Shown here: piece by piece, positions 1-11,768 of the stretch
Layout of the letters: each line of letters starts with the position of its first letter
Numbering within the stretch: the stretch's first letter is position 1
Assembly (NCBI RefSeq): GCF_032118995.1
Contig: NC_092661.1
Span: forward strand, 5,704,494-5,768,493
Reading direction: 5' to 3'
Source of the DNA: Asterias amurensis
Lineage: Eukaryota; Echinodermata; Asteroidea; Forcipulatida; Asteriidae
DNA length: 64,000 nt
Translations under genes and position numbers: made by a program
The notes under the pieces: generated by a model
Seen by the model: the letters and a program-made list of their open reading frames with translations, nothing else
Told to the model about the DNA's origin: nothing
The model's database searches: none

Positions 1-631
1 AAGTACAGGACAACATCGTTCAACGTGTTATTCCACTCCAGTCTCGATCCAGCTTTCTCTATATATCTCTCTTTCCCCTTTGTGCACATCTCAGTCCCTC
101 TCCCCTTTCTCTATCTAGAGTCTATTTGCTTTATATCCATCTCCCCTTAGGGTAGCGAGTGATGGAGACTAGTGAGTATCTTGACCCCATCTTGAGGGCT
201 CTTCGGAGATGAGGCAAGGCACTTTCTAAGAGTCAAACTGATGAAGTGCAGTGGCTGGGCAACAGGGGTCGACAAAAGTATGCTTCTACGTCTCCTCACC
301 CCCCCCCCCCCCCGACAAACACACTTTCTTGCTGTATGTTTTACTTATAGAATGAAGTTAAACACAATGGCGATTCACATTGGACTACGGTACGTACAAT
401 GGTTGGAGCTTTTAGGCATGATGTTGATCAGAAGCATCTTCCCCATCCGTGCTTGACCTATTGGGATGCCTCATTGCTGCCTGTGCGAAGCTACATCAAT
501 GAATAAATGGTGATATTGGATAATATTCGTTTAACTCATTGATTGTGTTTTCATTGTTTGGTATTGACCGTGTTCATGGCAGGGGCCTCTTGAGGGCGCC
601 ATCTACAAAGTGAAGCTGACATGTATGTGTC
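1..631. other. Intergenic start of window, no gene supported
   Basis: Pyrimidine-rich low-complexity DNA at 40-130 and a C-run at 300-314. A possible splice acceptor (pyrimidine tract ending in AG) lies near 350 and an AATAAA at 502-507, so this could be the 3' end of a gene that starts outside the window. No open frame here is long or protein-like enough to support that. Confidence 0.4.
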
Positions 632-782
632 CAGGGGTCGATTTCACAAAGAGTTAGAACTGGTTCTAACAGGACCAGCCCCAGGAGATATTAAAACGCA
701 TGGCTAGTGCTAAGTTAGGACGAGTAACTCATCCTAACTCGAGATAAGACTAGTCCTAACTCTTTGTGAAATCCACCCCTGG
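632..782. repeat. Short foldback repeat (MITE-like), TTTCACAAAGAGTTAG ends
   Basis: About 150 bp. The left end reads CAGGGGTCGATTTCAC and the right end is its near-perfect reverse complement, with further inner pairing (TCCTAACTC / GAGTTAGGA). A partial relative lies at 35840-35905. It resembles a small non-autonomous DNA transposon. No coding capacity. Confidence 0.7.
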
Positions 783-1954
783 TGTTCACTGTGCACCACA
801 GACCCTACCTAGTCTCGCTAAGTGTTGCCTATGGGCTGCCATCTGTTTGAGTCAAATTGCATGTAAATAAATTACGGGCCTAAAATGCTTCATGCACAAG
901 AAATCGTAGGCTTAAGTGACGCAACCAAGGGTTGACAAGTGTGCAACAGCGTCGGCTGAATTGCGTTAATGACAGTCAATGCTAAATTCTTGGAAATAAA
1001 TCAATAACTTGTAAAGTCTCAGCATTTTGAAACTTGGTGACACCTGAGCTTTATTTCCCCTTTGACTTTGTGAAAGGTAAGCCGATGAAATAGAGAGCTT
1101 TGCCAATCCAAAATGAAGTCACATCTGATTGACATCAGGGCACACTTTATCTTGATTAAAGGGGCTCTCTACATCTGTTAGGAAAATGGGACTATTTGTC
1201 GGGGCCAACGATGCTATAAGTTTGAAGTCAACATCCTAAGGATGCATTGACCTTCGAAACTTTTTTTTTCCAAAAAGGGTTATAAGTTTACAAACTCATA
1301 AGCTTAAAGCATACTTCATTCAGAAATACTTTGGTGAGTGTAAAAACAGTCACCGAAGGTTTCTGAACTGTAGATGAAGTCCCTAGTTTCAGGTTCTCGT
1401 ATACTCGACCCGCGACACCCCCTCTTCTGAAGCTCCTCCCCCATTTTTAACCCTCGATTTCACACTACCCTCTTCAGTTTTGTATAAATATACATGTTCA
1501 TGTGTAAAGTACGCAAGGCCGGAAGCTTAATGGTCGCAAACAACTGCCACCACTTCTTACATCGGGAAAACACTTTCGCAGATCCATCATCAGCACTGTC
1601 GAACAGCCAGTCCTTTCAACTCGCACAAACTGCTGTTCTCTAGTGTCAACTTGAAAAGGAAAGGAAAAACGAGAAGTTGAAGAAACTACCAGCTTCTGAC
1701 ATCATTGGTTGCCATGACAACGCTGTGTAGTACAATCAGAGCGAGGATGGAGTGGCATATCACATGAAGCTTTTTTACCGAGTTTGACATTTTGGGGAGC
1801 TGTTATGTGCACATGCATTATCCCAACTGACTATGATGTACGCGCGTGATACAAAGCCATATTCCGCTGGGATTTATCCCTAAAGTCCATGAACTAAAGA
1901 GAGCAGATAATGCATCTGTCGCTATTCTGTCTTCTTCTGTAAATTCAAAACAGT
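783..1954. other. Intergenic, no gene seen
   Basis: AT-rich unique-looking DNA with a T-run at 1261-1269. Open frames are short and show no recognisable protein. No RNA gene seen. Confidence 0.5.
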
Positions 1955-2315
1955 TTAAAGCCATTATGGACCCTTTCGGTTCGACAAAAAAATAATAATA
2001 ACTTACAGGGTTTACAGAAGGTATAGTGGTGAAAGACTTCTCTTGAAATATTATTCCATGAAATGCTTTACTTTTTGAGAAAACAGTAAAATAATATCAA
2101 TTCTCGATAGCGAGAATTACGGATTTATTTTAAACACATGTCATGACACGACCAAACGCGTGGATACAAGGGTGGGTTTTCCCGTTATTTTCTCCCGACT
2201 CCGATGACCGATTGAGCCTAAATTTTTACAGGTTTGTTATTTGATATAGAAGTTGTGATACACGAAGTGTGGGCCTTGGACAATACTGTTTACCGAAAGG
2301 GTCCAATGGCTTTAA
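1955..2315. repeat. TTAA-flanked foldback repeat, family 3 (CCATTGGACCCTTTCGG ends)
   Basis: 361 bp, bounded by TTAA on both sides. The terminal inverted repeats read AGCCATT(AT)GGACCCTTTCGG and the complement; the inner arms pair around TCTCGATAGCGAGA. Other copies are at 2803-3174 and 25286-25658. Non-autonomous DNA transposon; the TTAA flank suggests a piggyBac-type target, though the terminal bases are not the usual CCC. Confidence 0.8.
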
Positions 2316-2599
2316 GGAGACATCCTGTTTTTACAAGTTATTTACAACCGATGAAGAAACTTGGCACATTTGAACATTTGAAAATAGCTATTAAAATCAT
2401 CGTCATAATAGTGTTCGCTTAAACTTATGTTTACTGAAAAGTTGTGTGTGGGCATTTATCAAATTTTATTTATTTATGGGCAATTTAAAAACTCTCCATC
2501 GAGGCTTCATGTTCAATGATTAAATTTTCAAAACGTCATTTTCTTTGAGGATCCTCGAGGGTACAAAAGGGCAATTTCAAAACCAGTAATTAGTTTTTC

Positions 2600-3380
2600 T
2601 GGCTTACAAATGCTAGTCTGGAGGTTGGAGATATTGAGGGGGATATGTCGACATGACTTGAGTCTGCTCTATAGTGGCGTACATCACACATAGACACCAC
2701 TGTCTATTTCTTGACTTACACTTTGGATTGAAATAAAGTCATTTTTTCAGATAGACATTTTAATACGTTCGAAGAATGAAGAGTGATGTAATTGTATCAG
2801 TGTTAAAGCCATTGGACCCTTTCGGTAAACAGTGTTGTCCAAGGCCCACACTTTGTGTACCACAACTTCTATATCAAATAACAAACCTGTGAAAATTTAG
2901 GCTCAATCGGTCATCGGAGTCGGGAGAAAACAACGGAAAACCCCACCCTTGTTTCCGCGCGTTTCGCCGTGTCATGACATGTGTTTAAAATAAATCAGTA
3001 ATTCTCGTTAACGAGAATTTATATTGTTTTGCTGTTTTCTCAAAAAGTAAAGCATTTCATGGGATAATATTTCAAGAGAAGTCTTTCACTATTGCCTTCT
3101 GTAAACCCTGTAAGTTATTTGTAAATCTGTGAACTTTTTTTTTTTTCTGAACCGAAAGGGTCCAATGGCTTTAATAAGTAAAAACAGAATTAGTTTTTCT
3201 ACAAACGCTAGTCTGTAGATTGGAGATTTTGATAGGAATATAGTGGCGTGTACACATACACTCCATGTCTCTTTCTTGACTCGCGATTTGATATAAATGA
3301 AGTCCTGTTTCAGATAGACATTATTGGATAGAAATGGTGATGCATTTGGAGGATGAAGAGTGATGTCTTCGTACGAGTGT
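2600..3380. repeat. Diverged tandem duplication split by a foldback element
   Basis: About 2600-2800 and 3185-3380 share ordered blocks: ACAAAYGCTAGTCTG, TTGGAGAT, ATAGTGGCGT, TTTCTTGACT, TTTCAGATAGACATT and GAAGAGTGATGT. The family 3 foldback at 2803-3174 lies between them. Confidence 0.6.
2803..3174. repeat. TTAA-flanked foldback repeat, family 3
   Basis: 372 bp, same ends and internal sequence as the copy at 1955-2315 but in the opposite orientation, with TTAA at both borders. The DNA on its left (about 2600-2800) is repeated on its right (about 3185-3380), so it sits between two diverged copies of a tandem duplication. Confidence 0.8.
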
Positions 3381-4610
3381 AGCTGTGCTTTAATATTATT
3401 TGTTTATTATGTTTTTTTAGTTGTTGAACTTTTTTGAAAACAAACTTGGGACGAAGCCCTCGTACCTTAAAATGTAAAACCAAGAATAGTGCCGTCGGTG
3501 TGATAGAAATGAAAACTTAACTTTATGGAGATGACGAAAATAAGCTACTTTGCTTTGTATTCGTAAAGGATTTCCCACTCTGAAAATAAGAAGAAGCAAA
3601 CTTAATTAATTTGAAATTATTATGCCAGATCTGTTTATGGTCTCACCGCAAATTTCAATTACTTCTCATGTAGTCAACAACAACAAACACATCTGTAACA
3701 ATGTTCGCAACAAATAATCACTGAGATAAGATATAGACTGAATTTGACAAGAAACAAACTAGACCACAACACGGAAATTTTTACAAAGAGAATTAAAAGC
3801 TTAATTATGCGTTTGGTTGTGTTACTTTCTTAAAGCAAAAGATATCTTCATATACTCCTTTTAGTGATATATAGACAATTCAGAAATAGTTCAAAAGGGG
3901 AATCTTTCCTCTCATAGTTGAAACACAGATGAGCTAGACCACTAACAACAAAAACAAAGAAACTTCCTCCACTAATTGCGTTGTATCTCTACAACATTCA
4001 TTTATTTATACCATTGCAATTAGTCCGTCGTGCAGACAGTGACACTCTTATCTCCTTGACATTGGAAATAACACCCCTCAAGGTAGTTTTCAACCACAAC
4101 TTGAGACTTTTTTTCATTTTTCCCCCTCCATCTTCTTTGAAAAGCATGACATTATTTTCGCCGTCGATGCGGTTTTACAGAGAGCTTGATCTACATGCGG
4201 CATCGGCTTGTTCTATATTTACGGCTGACTTACTCCTTCAGAGCCCCTGGCACTCGGTAGATCTAGGTCAGACAAAAGTGGACTGTTTTTGCAGAAGATC
4301 TGTCAGCTCCTAAAGCCCATTTAATACTTCCTTCGAGTTTGAATGCGAGGCTAATTTTGACGTCACATGGCTGTTTTCGCGGCGAATGTTTTGCAGGAGT
4401 AGAGCACCGTTCAGCTGATGCAAATTATTCGTTGCGAATTTTTGTCGTCAAAGTATGTATCGCATTCGCATTCGCAGGATATGAACCAGGCTTGAGGATG
4501 GCTTCAGGATGGTTGGATCGTCAGACAAGAAAAAAAATGAATTACCGTGGTCTGTCAAGAAGAACTACCAGTTCGGTTGGTTTTTACATACAGTCCTTTT
4601 GCCATTGAAT
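3381..4610. other. Intergenic, AT-rich, no gene seen
   Basis: Only short chance reading frames on both strands, none with recognisable domains. No tRNA-like fold or repeat array seen. Confidence 0.5.
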
Positions 4611-5007
4611 TTAAGGCAGTGGACACTATTGGTAATTACACAAAATAATTGTTGGCATAAAACCTTACTTGGTAAACGAGTAATGGGGAGAGGTTGATGG
4701 TATAACGCATTGTGGGAAACGGCTACCTCTGAAGTGCCATATAGTTTTCGCGAAAGAAATAATTTTCCACGAATTTGATTTCGAGACCTCAAGTTTAGAA
4801 CTTGAGGTCTCGAAATCAATCATCTAAACCGCACACAACTTCGTGTTGCAAGGGTTGTTTTTCTTTCATTATTATCTCGCAACTTCGATGCCCGATTGAG
4901 CTCAACTTTTCACAGGTAACAGGTTTGCCATTTTATTCATAATGTTGAGATACACCAACTGTGAAGGCTAGTATTTGACAATTACCAATAGTGTCCACTG
5001 CCTTTAA
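4611..5007. repeat. TTAA foldback MITE, family 1 (GGCAGTGGACACTATTGG ends)
   Basis: 397 bp, near-perfect palindrome. It starts TTAAGGCAGTGGACACT and ends AGTGTCCACTGCCTTTAA. The centre is a tight hairpin, GATTTCGAGACCTCA facing TGAGGTCTCGAAATC. This is the commonest repeat in the window. Confidence 0.88.
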
Positions 5008-6558
5008 GAACTGTGTTGTAACTCATAACGCATGTATTGGTTTCTTAATTGGTGTAATATCGTAGAATAATATGAACAACAGTTAACCATGTGTATCCGT
5101 TAACACTGTGAAGATAGTAACCCCGCTTCAGTCCGTATAGGTCTCATCGCTGCCTCACAGTGAGATTTGATTTGGGTCGACAGCCCAAATCAGAAGTGAC
5201 CGTCAGGCATTGTGATGATAAAACAAAGTAAAACGAACTGTAAAATGTAAGCTTATAGAAAATTAAGTTGTTAAATAACACCTGCAGTTATGATGTTGGC
5301 ATTCTTGCATACCCTCGGTTTTATAATGTTGGTTTGCATGGGGAGTAACGAGATAGATAAACCACCAAACTGTCTTAGGTGGCGCCCTCCATTATTAATG
5401 ACGTCATACAAACGGATAGCAAACAATTTAAAGAGTTGTATCACATCCTGATTTCCACTACATATAAGTATTGGCACCACCAGTCTTTACCTAGCTTACT
5501 TTGATGTTCAGCGGGGATATCAAGGACTCATCACACATTAAAAGTAAACCGTAACGATGGGAAAGTTAATATTCACGATGATTAATTACAGCGAGGGGGT
5601 CGAGATGTGTAGAGATGATCGGTTCAACACCCGTCAAAGTACGAGCGCATTAACGTAAGGAGGCTGCTTTGCTGATTTCACTAGACGGTTTTTAGTAATG
5701 TATCATCCCAAATGCCAAGCAGTGTCCATTCATAACACCATCCCACACACCCGGGGGTGAGTTACACACTCCCTGGTCAGTGCAAAGAAAGAGCCAGTGC
5801 AAAGAATGCATTCTTTGAAAATGAAAAAATGGATGCAGTGCAAAGCATCAAAGATTTCCGTGCTGACAAAAACATGAGTCTTAATATAGTATGCTACAAA
5901 GACGAGGAACGCGAGTATGGTTTCAACTTACAGTGTCAACAACTGCGCTAGATGAAGAGCATAGAAGCCTACAAAATGAAGATGGAGTATTCGAAATTGA
6001 ATTTCTTAATAAATGAAATAATAAAGGCAATCACGTTCCATCCTTCTCAATATTTGCAACTCACATCAGCGTCTACTGCGTTAGTGTGAATTAGTAATTG
6101 TGTGGGGAGTGTACACTCTTCTTGAGAATTGCACTTTAAAGGGCAGCTCAAATCAGTTGTTTGGACTATTCCATTTGATTGATGATGGTAATTAGTAGGG
6201 GTATCACCTAACATTTTAATATTTTTCAGCTTTTAGGACCTGTTGACAGTTCCGATTAATGCCCTTCTGCATTGGAATGTCTGTAATCCTTACAATATTA
6301 TACCAAACACAACTTTATTTCAATCGTTAAATCACTACGAAATCCTAAAGCTATTAAATCACTCCTGATTACGAGCAGAGTATACTTTTCGAAACGTCGA
6401 TACTGTTTGAAAAGGTTTCACTGCTTGAAAAGTAAGGAGAGTTTTCCTGAGGTGAGTTTCAGATGTACATTATTCATCGGCAATTCTCAGATATTTGTAA
6501 ATAACAAATCATCTTTTGTACTATGCAAACAAAGTTGTATTACCTTATTATAACATCA
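5008..6558. other. Intergenic, no gene seen
   Basis: A 64-codon frame near 5757-5951 has fairly protein-like composition, but it lacks clear splice or start context and is not recognised. Otherwise AT-rich unique DNA. Confidence 0.4.
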
Positions 6559-7189
6559 GGGCAAAATTTCATAAACCTGCTTAAGCACAAATTGTCCTTG
6601 CTTATTAAAATCAGATTAACGTCCAAGACTCCACTCAACTGTTATGCTAAGTAAACAACAGCTCTTCCCAGTCACAATCAATGTAAAGCATTTAATTTTG
6701 GCCAGTAACATGTGTGGAACATAAACAATCGTATGGCATGCTTTTAAGCATGGAATTGGCGTGAAGAGCAAATTTTGTGCTTAAAGGCAGTGGGCACTAT
6801 TGGTAATTACTAAAGATAATTATTTGCATAAAACCTTTCCTGATGACGAGTAATGGGGAGAGGTTGATGGTGTAAAACATTGTGAGAAAAGGCTCCCTCT
6901 GAAGTGCCATAGTTTTCGAGAAAGAAGTAATTTTCCACGAATTTGATTTCGAGACCTCAGATTATTTTAGAACTTGAGGTCTCGAAATCAACCATCTAAT
7001 CGCACAAAACTTCGTGTGACAAGGGTGTTTTTTTCTTTCGTTATTATCTCGCAATTTTAATGACCGATTGAGCTCAAATTTTCACAGGTTTGTTATTTTA
7101 TGCATATGTTGAGATACACCAAGTGACAAGGCTAGTCTTTGACAATTACCAATAGTGTCCACTACCTTTAAACAGCTCTATTATATTGG
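6559..7189. repeat. Older CTTAAGCA-rich foldback repeat interrupted by a family 1 MITE
   Basis: The left part (6559-6784, starting GGCAAAATTTCATAAACCTG) and right part (7168-7189, ACAGCTCTATTATATTGGCCC) together match the uninterrupted element at 10572-10818. The family 1 MITE occupies the TTAA of the original CTTAAGCAGCTCTAT end. Confidence 0.75.
6781..7171. repeat. TTAA foldback MITE, family 1
   Basis: 391 bp full-length copy with TTAA on both sides, inserted into an older repeat (see 6559-7189), which exposes the target site. Confidence 0.88.
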
Positions 7190-7516
7190 CCCATCCAGTA
7201 GCTTTCCTAACTATAGTTTCCAGTTTACATTGTTTTTGTTGTGGTAAGGTGGTTTTTGTTGTTTTTGCTACTCCACTATACAATACAGCCACAGCCTCCG
7301 ATCCGCCCGTGGTTTCCCATTGCGTCAACCTGTCACCGTGTCCCGTATCTATGACAAGAGAAAATAGACGGGAAAGGTTCCAGACAATTTGTCTAATGGA
7401 GTTTGGAAGTAATATCCGTAGCCTCATCATATTATCCAGAGAGTCCAATCAAAGGCATAAGTCACGTATACTGCCTGGGTAGAAGGCCGATATCACTAGG
7501 TAAGCGGGCCCCATGT

Positions 7517-8130
7517 CTTAAAGGCACTGGACACCTTTTTTTGTTCGTTATTCTCTTGCAACTTTCATGACCGATTGACCAAAATAATTTCACAGATTTG
7601 TTATTTTTAGATCACTGACCACAATATTTGCAACAAAATATAAGCCGAATCATCTTGAAAAAAGGGTGCTTGTCTAATAGGCGAGTAATGGGTCAAAGAC
7701 GGGGAAACTGCATAATAGTCGCTAAAATGCAAGGTATTTTGTCCGAATTTCAGTATTTTACTTTTTGCTTAATTTAAAAAAATTATCAAGATTGTAGTTC
7801 GTTATTATATCAAGCAGCCATATCGAGGAAATTTCATAAGATTGTCGAGGAACATTCAATTCCCTCAAAAAGTGAAAATGAAAACGATTTTCTCGTGTCT
7901 TTGTGCACAAAACTAGGCACAAAGACACCCCAGCAATAATCATTAATTTGTAAACACAACTTGAGAAACGTATATGACAGAAACGTTTCTCAGATTAACA
8001 TTTTGGGAGAGAACAACATAGCTTTCTTCCCCAACCACAGGGAGTTTATGATAGAATTGATTCTCAAAGGGTTTTATATTATTATTTGCCAATAATGTTA
8101 ACGTATATATAGGCCGACCTTCCCTTTAAG
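7517..8130. repeat. Family 1-related terminal fragment followed by AT-rich DNA
   Basis: Begins TTAAAGGCACTGGACACC and keeps the family 1 arm up to about 7610 (CTCTTGCAACTTTCATGACC, CACAGATTTGTTATTTT). The rest does not match the family. A possible end lies at TTCCCTTTAAG near 8125. Either a chimeric or a strongly decayed copy. Confidence 0.45.
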
Positions 8131-8704
8131 CAGCTCTTCCTCTTTTTCTACTCTTTTAATTGTAAATTGTTAATATATTAGTTTAGTGTTAGTTTGCCCT
8201 TCACCGGAGTAATTATGAAGTGCCTCTAATGCTTTTAGAGTTCAGCCGGAAAGGAATTAACCAAGCACATACGACCTTATCCAAACATCGACGACGGCTG
8301 GGAAAACCTTCTTTCAATAACATAATTATGTTACAAGAACATCTACAGGAATATTTCTGCAAATTTGTGTACATGCACCGAGACGGTAGTTCACGTGAGC
8401 TATGGATGTTGCATTGTATTTGCTTGAATTTGGCTTGTATTATTGACAAAATAATTCAATTGATTGAAAATGCAGTTGTGGTAATTTGTAATTGTAATGG
8501 TCATTGCAATTTCCTGAAGACAAACCATAGCATTATTCATGGAAACACGTTTGCTAGATTTGTACCTCCGACCATACCAAGTTTCCAATTAACTCTCAAA
8601 ACTTCCGGGTCTAGAATTAAGCCGGATCCCGGGTGCAATAATGTATGGCTTGATCTGTGTCCAGATCAGGTTGACCGGTAAAGGACGATCGGGCGATTAT
8701 GTCT
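8131..8704. other. Intergenic with an unrecognised open frame
   Basis: A 153-codon plus-strand frame runs 8220-8681, but its composition is mixed and overlapping minus-strand frames are also open. No domain is recognised and it is treated as chance. Confidence 0.3.
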
Positions 8705-8960
8705 ATGAAAAGCATTTGAAAAACCGTTTGTTATGAAAAGCATATGGTTGGAGAGGATTTTGTTTAAGTAGAATATGATGATCCACAAAAAATCTTCAAA
8801 ATTGCACGGTTTTCCTCATACGTCGTGAACTAACACGGCACGCCATTCTGTGGAGTCAAATCGTTGATTGCACAAAATGGCCACCAGTGTTAGTTCACAA
8901 AATGAAAAAGAAAAAACACGCAACTGCATAACATATTTGGGTGGCTCATTGTATAACACT
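8705..8960. repeat. Decayed family 2 foldback MITE
   Basis: Retains family 2 landmarks in order: GAAAAGCATTTG, AACCGTTTGTTAT, GCATATGGTTGGA, GATGATCCACA, AATTGCACGGTTTTCC and ACTAACACGG, then the inverted half. Both outer ends are lost. Confidence 0.6.
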
Positions 8961-9247
8961 TGCCCGATCCAAATCCCGTTAAAAGATGGAATTTAATTCG
9001 TATTTTGCGTCATTTGGACAATTTTCTGAGCACGTCAAGTCGACTAAGAAATTGGTCAAGCCCCCTAGTACCTGGATCCTTATGAGTTCTGACACGGACG
9101 ACTTTAGAGTTATTCCTGAAAACGAAAAGGGAAATCGTATTCGAATTATAACCATGCTTAATTTGTACTTTGGTTTCTGTTCAAATTCAAAGAACATCAT
9201 TTCTCAAACTGAGGATTAGGTTGTCACAACACCTATAATCGACAAAC

Positions 9248-9600
9248 CTATCTCCATTTAGTTATGATAACAACAGACGTTATAATAACAGATACATTAG
9301 AATGTTTGTGTTTTAAATTATATTCACAAATACCAGTTTCGATATTCCTATTGGTGGAGAGCGCGTCACCTTTGTTTATGACCAATAAAAAGTGTTGAAA
9401 CATGGGCGTGACACGCGAGCTTGCGTAAGACAGTTTCTTCATTCCTATTGGTCGAGAGCAACGGCTGAATCAGATGTGCCATATCACGCGATACGCGCGA
9501 CGTGCACAGCATTCCCTTATAAGGAGTTGTTTACCCAAGGGCGGCGGAGGGCTTTACCATTTCATAGCTGGAGGGGTTTTGTGTTGTGTTGTGTTGAAAG
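9248..9600. repeat. Dispersed repeat with CCAAT-rich, promoter-like block
   Basis: Shares AAAGTGTTGAAACATGGGCG, TGACACGCGAGCTTGC, CAGTTTCTTCATT.CTATTGG and ATCACGCGATACGC with 27080-27275. The repeated ATTGGT/ACCAAT motifs resemble CCAAT boxes. Function unknown; probably part of a mobile element. Confidence 0.55.
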
Positions 9601-9734
9601 AAATCATTGAACAATTTATAATGTTTGCGTTTATTTTACTTTTTGACCAAAAGTGTTGATGTTTTTTGACCGAAAATGTATTCATTAATGGGAAGTGTGT
9701 GGAATCAGTTTTCAACTAGTGGTTTAAACCCGCC

Positions 9735-9799
9735 GAGGCCTGGTTCTTGATAATTTACCTCGACTTCGTCTCGGTAAAATTATCAAGAACCAGGCCTCG
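9735..9799. repeat. Near-perfect hairpin (GAGGCCTGGTTCTTGATAAT)
   Basis: About 26 bp arms around a CTCGACTTCGTCTCG loop. The arm GAGGCCTGGTTCTTGATAAT faces its reverse complement. Probably the core of a small foldback element. Confidence 0.75.
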
Positions 9800-9889
9800 T
9801 TTAGCCTTGATCAAGGCGCTCCATCCAGCCAGCCGCGACCGAAAATCCCAGTCCCCATCACTGAATTCCGCCAGCGCACCCCCATACAT

Positions 9890-10240
9890 AAAGGCCCTGT
9901 CACACCATGGCATATCGCCTGAACGTAAGCCAACGTATGCGAAATATCGAAAATGCGTTGGTGTACGCTGATATAGGTTTGGGGTTAGTTGGGGATACGT
10001 CGTTTACGTTAAGAGCACGCTGTGATACGCTGTTAAAATTTTGAACACGTCGAGCCCGCGAATTTGTTTTGAGCATGTTCAAAATTTATCGGCGTAGTGA
10101 ACGTGTGCTTCATACGTTCTGCAAAAGTTCCCCGTAAGTTCATGCTACGTTAGACATACGTTGACATACGTTTACATACGATGGCATACGTTAAATGAAC
10201 GTTACTCGTCAGTTGGTATACGTTGATGTACGTCGGCTTG
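9890..10240. repeat. Degenerate array of ATACGTT-type motifs
   Basis: The words CATACG, TACGTT and ACGTAC recur many times, with ordered copies such as GACATACGTTGACATACG near 10150-10170. This is an irregular short-motif array rich in CpG and TACGT; it may be a decayed foldback (a central pair is CAAAATT / AATTTTG). Confidence 0.6.
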
Positions 10241-10430
10241 CTTCTTCTCAGGAGGGATGTTGAGTCCCTTTTTCTTTTTCCCCTTCCGTATTATTTTTCC
10301 TCCCCTTTTACTAATGGTCCCTACATGTTTTTGCTGTTCCCCCGCCCTCTTCCAACAGACGTACCACACTACATGCCCCTTCCATCTCCTTGTTCCCACA
10401 ACGTGCTCTAATAACCTCCCCCAGGGGCCG

Positions 10431-10576
10431 ATTTCACAAAGATCTAAGATTGATCGTAACTGCAAATCACTCGTAGTTGCTAAGTAAAGTGTGATGTCAC
10501 AATACAAATCACTATGGTAATACTGAACATTTGTCTTGCGATGAACTTTATTGCTTTGTGAAATCGGCCCCAGGGC
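10431..10576. repeat. Short foldback repeat, GGGGCCGATTTCACAAAG ends
   Basis: 146 bp with terminal inverted repeats GGGGCCGATTTCACAAAG and CTTTGTGAAATCGGCCCC. A second copy at 55585-56050 is split by a family 1 MITE. Confidence 0.75.
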
Positions 10577-10818
10577 CCAATTTCATAGAGCTGCTTAAGC
10601 ACACAATTTTGCTTAAGCAAAAAAAATCCTTGCTTAGTCAAATCAGATTACCGGCCAAGACTCAATTCAATTGTTATGCTAAGTAAACAACAGCTAAATA
10701 CCAATCACAAGCAATTAATATGGCATTAAATTTTTGCCAGTAACATGTGAAAAATAAGCGATCTATTTTCGTGCTTAAGCAAATTTTTTGCTTAAGCAGC
10801 TCTATGAAATTGGCCCCA
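10572..10818. repeat. Foldback repeat, GGGCCAATTTCATAGAGCTG ends
   Basis: About 245 bp. It starts GGGCCCAATTTCATAGAGCT and ends AGCTCTATGAAATTGGCCCC, with CTTAAGCA pairs inside each arm. It directly abuts the preceding element. An interrupted copy lies at 6559-7189. Confidence 0.75.
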
Positions 10819-11400
10819 GCCTTCGTCCTGTCGTCGCGCGTCGTGCCTTCCCTCCCTCCCCCCCCCCCCCCCATGCATTGTTCTTTGCTGTGGGTACGCG
10901 CGAAGTTACTGGACGCTCGCACTGTGGCATCACAAAGGACGCCTGCCCTCAACCCCAAAGTTACTACACGCTCGTGCTTTGACTGTGACGTCACAAACAA
11001 CACATGCCCCAACCCACGGGTTGCCAAACAACAATGGCGGCGCCCATGCAATTTAAGCGCTTTTATAATATAGATAATAAGGGGCGATTGTATAGCGCCG
11101 GCATCTATATCTAAGATGCTCTGGGCGCAGCTACATATTAGAGGAAGGGACAGTTAAGCAGTCCTGATTAGGTGAATGATCATAATAAATGCATTATTCA
11201 ACCCTTCAGAGAACGAGCTATTGTCGTTAAGTTTCATTGCTTCCTTATTGAAAAGAAACAAGAATGAGTTTAGAAAACATCATTAACATAAATCTCAGAT
11301 AAAATCGATCGACAATGTCACCAGACTGTCCCTGTGAGCAAGATTGAATATAAACCAAGGAGAGGAACACGATGTAATCTCTCACAATCTCCAGCAGATC
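10819..11400. other. Intergenic, C-run and GC-rich patch
   Basis: A run of about 17 C lies at 10857-10872. A reading frame across it (10747-11073) is low-complexity and not credible. A second half holds no recognisable gene. Confidence 0.45.
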
Positions 11401-11768
11401 TTAAAGACACTGGACAATATTGGTAATATTGTCAAAGACCAGTATTTTCACTTGGTGTATCTCAACATATGCATAAAATAACAAACCTGTAAAAAACTTC
11501 AGTTCAATTGGTAGTCGAAGTTGCGAGATAATAAATAAATGAAAGAAAAAAAAAACCTTGTCACACGAAGTTGTGTGCTTTCAGATGCTTGATTCCGAGA
11601 CCTCAAAATCTAAATCTGAGGTCTCGAAATCAAATTCGTGGTGAACTACATTTTCTAGAAAACTACGTTAATACAGAGGGAGCCGTTTCTCACAATGTTT
11701 TATACCATCAACCTCTCCCCATTACTTGTTGCCAAGTAACTATTTACCAACAGTGTCCCTGCCTTTAA
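11401..11768. repeat. TTAA foldback MITE, family 1 (variant ends)
   Basis: 368 bp. The left end is AAGACACTGGACAATATTGG and the right end is CAGTGTCCCTGCCTTTAA. The central GAGACCTC hairpin is kept. Confidence 0.82.

Noticed and set aside
8220..8681. 153-codon plus-strand frame
   Set aside because: No recognisable domain, frames on the other strand equally open, no splice or promoter context.
10747..11073. 108-codon plus-strand frame across a poly-C run
   Set aside because: Low-complexity proline run, overlapping open frames on both strands, and overlap with foldback repeats; no domain.
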